Part shown: piece by piece, positions 23,239 through 34,100 of the stretch
Layout: every line of letters begins with the position of its first letter
How positions within the stretch are numbered: position 1 is the stretch's first letter
NCBI GenBank assembly: GCA_018806985.1
Contig: JADANN010000262.1
Span: forward strand, 1 to 64,000
DNA: 64,000 nt
DNA from: Angiostrongylus vasorum
Taxonomy: Eukaryota > Nematoda > Chromadorea > Rhabditida > Metastrongylidae
Direction of reading: 5' to 3'
The notes under the pieces: generated by a model
What the model saw: only the letters and a program-made list of their open reading frames with translations
Told to the model about the DNA's origin: nothing
The model's database searches: none
Program-made: the position numbers and the translations under genes

Positions 23239-23480
23239 ATGGCGTTCATTTATATGATAGATCTTCATTAACACATTGGTCTTCTTCTCACCGAAAAATC
23301 AAATTGTTCTAGTACAAAGTACATCCAGGTTCTGAGGAAGGCGAAATGGCCGAAACATCAGCCATCGACAAACAACACCAACAGCAACGACAAGGACAGC
23401 GAAGGCCTATACCAACCTCGCATCAGCTAAAGAAGATCAGTTTATAAGATCATATAAATAAATATATCAATTACCAATAA
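23239..23480 (+). mobile_element. PLE 3' end, resumed after the RTE
   Basis: Continues the 3' region of the PLE from 22082. It holds a hammerhead-like core at 23330-23359 and the CAACACCAACAGCAACGAC tail. Confidence 0.7.
23330..23359 (+). ncRNA. Hammerhead-ribozyme-like core
   Basis: CTGAGGA, AGGCGAAATGGCC (one stem mismatch) and GAAAC in order. Confidence 0.38.
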
Positions 23481-23739
23481 TCCCTTCAATCATATCACCG
23501 AGCATCCCAAATGAGCACTGTTTGACTTCTACTCAATTTTTTTAATGGTTTTCGTAAACTTGCGTTTTTGTTTGCTCAAAAGGCACGAAGAATAGCACAT
23601 ATTTGTTAAGATTTACTTTTTAAGGTCATTTTTTTGGCAAGGAAAGAGCCAACGGTACGCCCTGCTTTTGTCATTGCCAAGGTTTTCATGTTGGTTTCCC
23701 TTCTACATGACAAACCTACTGTGCGGATCGTAGAACTTC

Positions 23740-23960
23740 TTGCACTCGATTCGTTTTTCTTGCATTGTTCACAAAGACCTTCGGACATTTCTCATATTGT
23801 TTCGGCTGCTGCTTGAGGCTTTCTTATTCTTTATTAATGCCGTAGAATGCTAGTCTAGTCGATTCTCCTTACAAGCTTGGTGACAGCGTGAGTGAGGCAT
23901 TCTCACGTGGGTTGGTGGAGACCGCTGGGTGGGAATTGGACCACGACCACTTTTGAATGA
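23740..23960 (-). repeat. Family B SINE, reversed, diverged
   Basis: CACTCGATTCGTTTTTCTTG, TTTCGGCTGCTGCTTGAGG and CGATTCTCCTTACAAGC are reverse B blocks. Confidence 0.5.
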
Positions 23961-24134
23961 GGCTTCGAATTGAAAATCAGACTTTTTATCAGGCTCTGGC
24001 TATCTATCTCTATCTACCACCTCTCTATCGGCCCTGAAGGACACGAAGACGACGAAACGGTAGCCGAATAAACCTTTTTACAAACAGTATGTTTGCTCAA
24101 TAATCCAAGAAGGTAATAATAATGCTAATCAACA

Positions 24135-24510
24135 CCTTTAAGCTGGTGACTAGCACAGTGGAAGCGAAACCGGTCATCACGAGCACGGTGGTGGTTCGAT
24201 ACCGCTCCAGGCTCACAAAGCCTCTCCTCTCTCCGGAATTCGAAAATTGGTAGAGGACTTGTATGGGAAAAAATCACTCCCTCCAGTCGAAATGGAAACG
24301 CTCTAGCCCGGCCCTCTAAGGAATGGAGAACAAACTCGATCAGCATTCTACTATGTTAAAGATGAAATGGAAATCCTGAAGCAGCAGGCGAAGCCACACG
24401 TTAAAGTTGGAAGACCTTAGTGGATGACGAGTGCGAGAAACGAGTAGAATATGAGGAGTGCTGGGATCCGCACAGTAGATTTGAAGGGAGGTTGTGTAAA
24501 AAATGGTGTA
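24135..24510 (+). repeat. Family B SINE
   Basis: CTAGCACAGTGGAAGCGAAA head, GTGGTTCGATACCGCTCC, and the 3' end CTGGGATCCGCACAGTAGAT. Confidence 0.75.
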
Positions 24511-24519
24511 ATCACCTGG

Positions 24520-26790
24520 CACATGTATCACCTGTGGTCCCATTAATCGCCGTGTGATTCGAGTGGACGCCAATAAATCCTCCACTTTTTTCCTGTCGCG
24601 TGCACGAACAGCACTGTCGGTTTTGGTCGCTCTAGGAACACATTGAACATCATATCTATTTTCGAGGGTTCTCGTGAAGAACTTTTACTATCGGGTCGGT
24701 GATCTTTCCGCGATACATTTCATGTGTTTGATATCCCGAGTAATCAGTCGTTAGTGATTCTTTCCTGTCGGTTGGCGTCCATAAACATTACGTCTACTAC
24801 CGATCTTATCTTGGACAACTTATCTTACCAAGACGACGCCTTTGGTTTTTAAATGATGATATAGAATGGAGCTTTAGTCCCTTTCCTCACTTCCGTGATG
24901 CGGGATACTTCCGGCGTCGTCCTTTCGACAGCGCGTTCAATAACGCTGAGTGATCTTTCATCCTGCTTACGAATCTACCAGGCTTCCGACGCAAACGTTA
25001 ACGCAGGAAGAATCGCGAAGTCGTAAAGGTGGGCGGAGAGTCAGGTGTTCTTTGTTCTCTCCACTTCATCCTGATGTTCTTGAACGCTCCCCAAGCTGCT
25101 CGTTTCCTTCTGCTCAGCTCTGGAGCCAAATCGTTCAACATGTTGATTTCCCGAAATTGATAGGCATAAATGGAGCATTCAGAGATTTTCGTTCCGTTGA
25201 GCGTGGATGAAGCATATGTAACCAATGTAACCAATCCGTTCCTCCCAAACGTCTTTTTTTGCGAGACTTTGTCAAAGACCAATCATTTCACAGGCGTTAT
25301 CGAAGTGGACAAGCATTCGCTCGACTAGGCTAATGGTTCGTTTTATAAGAACGATGTCATCTGCAAAGCGAAGATGCTCTAATTGTCGACCATCGATTTG
25401 TCCAATTCCATTGTTTGCATGACGTTCTCTAGGGGTGCCGATAGATGTTTTTGGCGAGATGATATCGTCTTGCCTAACCCTTCTTTTGACGTGGACATTA
25501 ATATGGTTATAGAATGGTGATAACTTGATTGTAAAATTTTTATATAGCTTACGAAGAATCTGAGCTGGGACTTTCTGGCTTCCATGATTGTTTATGTCTC
25601 AACTCAAGTCAAAAACTCCCTTTAAATCGATCAAAAAAAAAGCAGAGCAGTCTCTTGTGCTCTCGCGGTACTTCAGTAAGTCTCATTGTGCATACGGTCA
25701 GTCGTGCTGATTTTAAAATCCTTACCTGCTTACATAACTGGCCTTCGTCCAGTGTTCTGTTAATCCTGTTTCGGATGACTCGAGTGAAAAGTTTGTAGAC
25801 GGCAGACCAGATTGGGCAGAGGTTGCCGATATAATGACGGTGGTAATTCTTGAGCAATAACACAGTCTTGCCGGTTTCCCACTAAATGGGAACACTGCAT
25901 TATGACAGGTAATGTATGAATAAAATAACTGAGCCAGTATGTTTTTGAGGACTGCCGGAAGGTTTCTTTTAGCTGTTCAGATCTTATCTTATCTGGACCT
26001 AGTGGTGTTCGATTCTTCACCAACGAAATAGCATATTGATTTTGGACGGAGAAAAGGTGGCTCGACATATCAATCCTCCTTTATTTCATACGAGCGCAGG
26101 AAGACGTGACTATTGAAAAGAAAGAGTGAATGATTTTCCTCATTGCCTCTCTGACGCTGTAACTGTTCCGTCTGAGTGTCAGAGTGCAATCATCTAGGTT
26201 TCGTAATTAGAGGAAAGCTTCGCTGGGCTTTGCTAGTGCTTCTTCCAGCCTCAGCTGCTTCGACGATAACTGACGCTCTTTTTACTTTTAAGACTTTCTT
26301 CCATCCTATGTCTGCACTGCTTTGGAAATTCGAACGTGAGTCGGCGCTTGCCTGCAGCTCAACGCTGGTTCCTCAGCTCGAGTGTTTCTGGAAACAGACG
26401 TCTCTTGGCGACTTTCGAACTCTTGGCTTTCACAGCACCAAGGTGAAGATGTTGAATGAGCCGATCGTATTCCTCGTCGAACGTGTGAAGAACGGCATCA
26501 TCCAAACTTCCGCCTAATGAACTGAATAAATCCCAGTTTATGGTAGTTTTGGGACTTCGTTTTTTGAATTTAGTGACTTTCTCTTCTTTCTGCGAAAGAT
26601 GTAATCTTACGCGAAGGAGACGACGTCTGTTTCCGTAGAGAATTTTGTGAAAGCAACGACATCAGTTAGGCAAAACCTTTGATTTAGAATGATGCGGTCT
26701 ATTTCATTGTGGTACTCTTAACTGGAAGACTCCCACGTCCATCACTGAGAGTGGAACTTCTGGAATTGCATATTACCATACTGCGATACT
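24520..26790 (-). mobile_element. RTE-type LINE, decayed
   Basis: Minus-strand RT pieces: KNRTPLGPDKIRSEQLKE (about 25990), YKLFTRVIRNRINRTLDEGQ (about 25760), the ALRFADDIV-like region near 25370 and INMLNDLAPELSRRKRAAWG (about 25120). The 3' end near 24520 matches the end of the copy at 22083-23238. Confidence 0.8.
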
Positions 26791-26885
26791 GATACTGGCG
26801 ATCCTGCCGAAACGTCAGCTACTTTTGTGTTGTATTGTGAAGAAAACGACGCTTTCATAAAGAGTAAATAAACAGCCAGATGATT
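26780..26885 (+). mobile_element. PLE terminal piece with decayed hammerhead-like core
   Basis: CTGATACTGGCGATCCTGCC, then GAAACGTCAGC and TTGTGTTGTATTGTGAAG, the reverse of the block at 2730. Confidence 0.5.
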
Positions 26886-26889
26886 TAGT

Positions 26890-27400
26890 GGCTTCTTTAT
26901 TTCTCGTTATGTCTTGTGTGATTGTAGGAAATTCTAGAAGTGAAACCTTTTACAAAGTTTTCTAGATCGTTTGAAAATGTGACACTTCACTTTGCAATGA
27001 AGTGAAAGCCTTCAGATGATTGGGGTTTATTCTCTATCGTTAGTTCTGAAGCCCCTCTAAGGAAAGAAAATTTTCAAACTCTTCATCCAGGAAGCAGTAC
27101 ATTAATGCAAGCCACCCTTATTAGAGAACTTTAGTTTTATCAAGGGTTCTATTAGAAGGAAAAACAATTTTTTATTACGACTGAAACTATCTAGTAAAGT
27201 CATTTTTACACAACAACTCAACTCGTTTTCATTAGATTTTTTACAGTACAGTCTTCCATGTTAATAACGCTGGGATCGCGTCAGAAATCTGAGTGACGAC
27301 TGTTTAAGAACTCTTTTGTATACTTCCGTTTATGGATTTCTTGTCAAAGATCGGTACCGTGAATCTTACGATTTCCTTACGTCAAAATCATGCATTTAGA
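26890..27400. other. No gene recognised
   Basis: AT-rich sequence 3' of the CDF gene with short ORFs only. A faint reverse family B trace begins near 27400. Confidence 0.35.
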
Positions 27401-27814
27401 CAGTTTAGATGGACCGCCTTCATATTATTTGCGCAAAATCTTTTCCCAATTTTTTTTGTTTTGCAACCGTCTCCCATGAAGGTGTTCGGATTCGCATATG
27501 AATTTGGAAGCTAATTGGCGAGCTATTTCAATTCTGTTCTCATTGACTAGCTAGATTCCTGTCCTCCTGGAAAAAGTGGTCCTACAACCCATTCGCAGCT
27601 CTATTACATGTGTTCGCCGACCATTGAGAAGAGGAATGTTTGCTGCATTACGGTAGGGCTTCTTCCTTTACAACAACGATTCCGACGACTAGGTGAAGAC
27701 CACCAGCAATCGGTGACAAGCTGAGCTAAGCTGAGCATCTAATATTATTGTGGAACGTTTTAGATTCCATAAAATGGATGGCTGACATTGGTGTTACTGA
27801 TACGAAATCTTAGT

Positions 27815-27960
27815 TGATACTTGATACTTGAACAGCCCGTCCTCACTGGTTGTGCGGGCCCTAGCACAATCTCCATTTTACGGAGATATGCTGGTTAAGC
27901 TATTGTAGTTCCTTAGAATCCCTGAGGTCAGCCTGGCCAAAGTCTGCTCCAGGATACGAA
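27815..27960 (-). repeat. Family D element, 3' part, reversed
   Basis: Tail TTGATACTTGATACTTGAAC and CCCGTCCTCACTGGTTGTGC, then the D 3' body. It ends at AAGTCTGCTCCAGG. Confidence 0.65.
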
Positions 27961-28141
27961 ATCTGCTATTATTTTTTCGAATCATACTTGTTAATTCACT
28001 ACGACCTATACTAATCATAGAAATCTTCCCCATTATTTCGAGTTTTTACAACGAAAATCCAAAAACACATGCACGATCTCTATTCGTAATGCAAAGGAAT
28101 GACGACGGAATGCGATTGACATTTTAGGATAGAAGGTGATT

Positions 28142-31100
28142 TCAGACATGTTCATCACCGTCGAACTGGTAGTCACAATGAACAAAGGCCCTTTCCACGA
28201 ACGGTAGTTTCTCGAGTTTTACTTGAAGCGTTTCCGACACGTCATGCGCTTCTCCGAGCGTTATTTCACGATCCATCACCTGAAAACTGAAGAACTGAGG
28301 AACTGATGCTGTTGTTTGTTCGGTTCTCAATCGATTCTGATCGGTAATGTTACCATGTTCGTAAAACGATTCTCTTATAGTGATTTAATTGACAAAACAC
28401 AAGAAATACCGATGACTAAATGAGGTCACCTACAGGGAATACAGGGTACGGCATTAATCCATCCGTTGGGGATTCGCTATGAATTCAACTCAGATGAGCA
28501 TCTTAGAGATTACTGAATGCTCACATAGCTTATACAATGACTTACAGCAACCCACTTGAGGACTTTGTCTTCTTCATGAGTGCTATCACATTCTAGGAGT
28601 CTAGCTCTAACAAAGCATTTCCTGATCTGCACTAAGGCATTAATCGGTTTTTCGGATTGAAAGGAGCTCTTCGCAGAGAAGTTTGGCACCAATTTGCTGA
28701 CACCGGACAGATGGGAGGGTCGATTCGCCTGTGGCTAGTCGAATTAGGGGCCATGCGTCTACCACATGGCGTCTCTAACCACTGCGCTCCACGTGCCCAT
28801 AAAAAAAATGTGCACTTATAACTCAGATATCTTCGTGTTCAGATATCTTTGAATCTATCTTCGTGGAACTAATCGATACTCAGCTGTTGGATAGTCGATT
28901 CAATTTATACTTTTTTTTTGAGTGAAAAAGGTAAGTCGCACAACCAAGAGTTCAATCGAGCAATGCGCTATAGCACGATCTTGAAGATTTGACAATATTT
29001 AAATACTCGTAAAAGCAAAACGATTGCAGAATGAATAGGAGTGTTCAAAAAGACTTATAGAAGAGAAAAAAACTTCACTAACCACATGTAGTTCGACGAG
29101 AAAATTAGCGCCAAAATGGTAGACATATACAGTATCCAGGTGTTTGATACGATCGTCATGGTTGATGGCAACCTATTAAAAATTGGTAGTGCAGTCAATA
29201 CTGCTGAATCCATAATAAAACGAGAATAAGTCTTCAATAGCAAGATATGATGAAGAGAGACCACGTTAAAAAGCCTCGATTTATCGGGAAATTCTTGACG
29301 ATGGTAAATTGAGTTATTGATTGATTCGAAAGTCGCGATCAATACTCTGGGTTGAATCAAAGTCCTCGATTTTAATTTCTTCTATAGACACCACTTACAT
29401 TAACTATACGATTGATGAATTGAAGATTTGCAGATCTGCCAATCAATAACGGTACTTGTTCTCTGACGGTGAGCAGCCATGTGATTATAATGAATCCACT
29501 GAAATGAGTACATAAACGATAGAATAAAAAAGGAATAACCTAAAAGTTTTCAACAAGCTAATAATGGACCAAATGGACCAATTAAATATTTTTTGTTTCA
29601 AATTTCTCACAACCAGTCTTCACATCTACTCTGTGGATCCCAGCAACTTTTATGCACTCGATTCTTTTCCTCACATCCAGTTCCACGAAGGTTTTCGAAG
29701 TCCTCTTTTTTGCTGCTTTGTTAGGCTGCTGTTTGAGGATTTTTGGTTCCATTATAAATGTTATTTATTGCTGGTCCAGTTAATTCTTCCTCTAATCCCG
29801 AGATCTGCGAGCAGGAATGAACTGTTCGACAAGTTTGGTACTAGCTTCCCGACGCCGAAGGGATGAGTATTGGCTAGCCCGACGTGGTGTCGAACTAGCG
29901 CAGTGCAACTGATGAACGGCATCATTTACACTGCAATACCCACCTCATGATCAACTAACTAATAATAACGAACTTGTACATCATACTGCATTTTCTCAAA
30001 ACGAAAATAAGACGATTATTGATTGGTCGGACGATGTGTGACTGTGAGGTGCCATTGATATTATATTGTTTTCTGAGCGACGATGACGATGTCAATGTAA
30101 CCACAATGGTGCTGAGATATTTGCAAAACTCCGCACCGTAGGTGTCTGTGTTGGTGAGCAAACGCGCTCTTACTCTTTCCGGGGCTGACGCATTCACCAC
30201 CACATCATGCGGATCCTTCGTTTCGCTTGTCTCCTTCTAGTTCTATCGATCAGTGCCATCAACAATCACCTCGTCAACGGGATTGATCTGCGCCTCAAAT
30301 CGGCGTTGAACCCAGTTAAGCCAACGCTGTAGTTTAAAGCACAATATTAACTTTTTTCTTTGCTGCCTACTACAATTTTTTTATGGCAGATGTTATGCGA
30401 AATGCAACCACAGTGGTGCTGAGATATTTGCAAAACTCTGTGGTTGTATTTCGCATAATACCCTGCCACAAAAACTGTAGCAAGCAGCAAATAAAAAAGT
30501 TAATATTGTGATTTCAACTACAGTCTCAGCTTAATTGGGTTCAATGCCGATTTGGGCTGCCCAGGTCAATCCCCGTTGATGGGTGATTGCTGATGGCACT
30601 GATCGATGGAACTAGCTGAGAGACAATCGAAGCGCAGGGGCCCGCATGATGTGGTGGTGAGCGCGTTAGCTCCCAGGAAGGGTAATAGCGCGTCTCGGTC
30701 CCCACCGCAGAAACCTGCGGTCCGAAGTTTTGCAAATATTTCATCATCATTGTGCTGGTTGCGCTTCGCATAATACCCTGCCATAAAAAATTGTAGTAGG
30801 CAGTAAATAAAACCCTAGTGATGTAAATGTATTTTCTTCTAAATTCCTTCTCTAAGACTTGATTCATTCTTTATTTATTTTCCATGACCCGTCATCATGT
30901 TTGCAGGGCGGATCCCAGCACTTCTTCCATCCGATTCGTTTCCCGCATCCAGCATCCATAAACGTGGATTGAAGAAAAGCGTTGGCGTATGGATCGAACT
31001 AGCGCCTTTGCTTGCTGATCGACTGTATCACTAACCACTGCGCTATCTTCACCCCCTAGGTTTGGTTTAAAAATTTATAAAACAACGAGGATAAATATTC

Positions 31101-34100
31101 GTAAGAACTCGCCTGACTAATACCGCACCAATAGGATCGGCATATTTCCAACATCGTTCTCCAGTGTAAGCACCAGCGAGTGCAACAATATTAGTGATAC
31201 AATCATTTCGTTGATCGATTGCCAGAATAGAACTGGCGTTAGTACGTCGCGCATAGCAAACAATGAATAATACTGAAAAAATCCAATATCGTGTAGAAAT
31301 GAAACGTCGTTTATGAATAATGGGAAAAGCATGCACTGTTTAAGCGTAAACGATATTTGTCTCTTACTGATTTCATTGGGGGTACGGTCTAAAAGCTTGA
31401 GCGCTGACCAAGGGTCTAAACTTCGTCGAAACGGGTTTTAACATAAATTTGCGTTCTGGTCGAAGTCAAAAACGATATGAGCAATATATTACTTCAACGA
31501 ATTGCGTCGGCGAAGTGTTACTGTGGTCTATTGTGGTGATCATTTGTTCCTCCTGAGATCCAGATCTACATTTGGCTCTCATGGTCGAACTCTATAAAAT
31601 GTTGTTTGCGACGTGTTACTTGCATTACATGCATTTCTGGCATATTCCGCTGATTCGTTATTTCTGCATACCGTAATTGCCAAGAACGAAGTTTTATTAA
31701 CCTCCCCATTGAACCATTATTCGCTGTTTTCTTAATCAGTAGCACGTTCCAGCTCATCCTACAAACACAAAAAATGTTCATGCATCGCCTTCATAACACG
31801 CGCTGTACCAGTATGTACGCGATGAAATTCTTCGACATTACCGGGCTTTGTACAAACGCGTCGAATAACTCCGCTATGCAAGCCGTCCTCTAACTCTTTA
31901 TATAACACAAAAGAGCAATAAACGTGTGTGGATTCTCAATTCAGCAGTTCATGACCCTTCTAAAGGAGTGCCGAAACTGTTCAATCTTCAGATGGTCCAG
32001 AAAATATTACGCACAAATGAGAGTTGGTAATGGGATAGCGACTAGCACGAAGCCTTGCCACTGCATTTATGTTTGAGGTGGAAGCAGCAGCACCCGATCT
32101 CCAGCTCTCCTGTAGATATATAGATGATTTCTTTTAAATCTGTTCCACGCAGGAGGAGATGGGCAAATACTTTGAAGTATTGAACGAGAACAGTCAGAAC
32201 GCATAATATTCATTCGAGGGAAACCGAAGGGAAACTGGCTTCCATTCCTGAACGCTCAAACTGACCCATCCGAAAACAGCTACATTACGAGATGGTACCG
32301 AAAGCCATAAAAGGTAGCGTGTGGAGCAGTGGTTGGAGCCGCCACTGCGACACACACGTGGAATCGATCCCCCACGCCCATGGCCCACCAAGTCTTCCAT
32401 CCCTCATCCGGGGTCGGCAAGTTGGTGCCAGACTTGTCTTGGAGGATAGTAGCGCTAGCTCGATCCATCGGTAGGCCACCGCGAGTCATTGTAAAGCGCC
32501 AGATATGCATTCAGTCACCTCCAACGATACTTAATGAAGTCGAATGTACCGCACATCCCTCAGGGATTAATCAATGCTGACAGCTTTATTCTTTATCCTG
32601 TTACCGAGACCCAAATAGCGAAAACATTCTAGTTCACCACCTCTCCTTTTATATCTCACACACAAAAAAGACGGTTTTACAAAAGATGTTTCGAAAAGCC
32701 ACCACTGTGCGAACAGGAAGAGAGCAGAATGAAGAATGGCAGGGCAAATAGCCATTTCCAGTGGCTGTGAAATTGTAGCTCCTTGGTATAAGTGTAGGGG
32801 AAGAAATCGCACCTCTAAACGATAATTCTAGCGAGAATGAAGTCCCATTTTTTCCCATCTTTTATCTCCAACCAAATTACTGCAACAATAAAAAAGTGTT
32901 AGTCCAGAGAATTCAGTAACATTGATTGAAATTCCAGCGAACACTCTCAGACGCCAGCTGGTTTGTAACCGCTTGTATGACCGTTCATGCGAAACGCAAA
33001 ATTGCATAGTACATACTAATGGTAGAGAGGGTGATTGGACGAGTTCGGGTGCAGTTTATCCGACTTGTTAAGCGTGCGGGAAAGATTACTTTTGCGAAAC
33101 TGGCAGACCACTCTGCATCCGCATGAAAGAATACCCAAACGGTAAGCGTAAAGCTAAAGCAAATACTCCATCAGAAACTTCAGGTCCAAAACCCTCGAAG
33201 CATCTTGATAAATTCCAGCAATCCAGAAATGAATCCCATGTGTAAAGCGTGGTTATCATGTGTTGCCCGACGCGACGTCAAACTGATATTTGAGTATGAG
33301 AGAGGCGCACTGAACCGAACGTGAACTCTGTGCGGTTGGTCTCCACGTGGGATACACAGTGGAAGAGTCACTGAAAGCGATTAAAGTGCGAAGAAGCTAC
33401 TTTATGTCAAATGCTAGTGAAATCAATGTTTCAGGGTTTTCCCTTGGAGGAAATGGAAGTGCCTGGCTGACTAGAGTGCGGTCACCTTGACCTTCCCAGA
33501 CTCTGAAGGATGCATGACCCGCTGAAACGTCAGCTTTTGTGAATGAATAGTATGTTAACAATCTATGTACTGTGTTGCTTGGATCGTTTACGCTACGTTA
33601 TTTTGGTCTGATGCTCCTGCCTATTCACCTTGCCCAAAGAAATCTATGCTTGTTGCAGAGGATTTTTACTTGTTTTTCATTTATTTACACCATATTACGA
33701 CACATTTTTGCTGATCCCAGCACTTCTCTCATTCGGTTCGCTATGTTGCATCCTTCTCCCACGAAGATTTTCGGATTTCAGTGTGGGCTTGGTTGCGACT
33801 TGACGACTTTTTCTTCCGGAATGTTGTTTAATGCAGGCTGTGACTGGAATTCAGCTAAAGCGTTGCCAGAGCTTTCCCAGCATTTCACCACAGATCTTTT
33901 TTGGCCTTAATTGATGGGGTGGTGCATTTCTATGCAAATCTAGGGCGAATTCCCTACCCCGAATGAAGGGGAGGCAAAATTGGCTTGAGGTATCCATAAA
34001 TCACTAGGATTTCCGTCCTTTACGTGAAGTGAATAGGTAATCATTTTCCTGAATATTCCGCACCTGCTTTTACTCCTGTCCCACAGCACATAATAACCAA

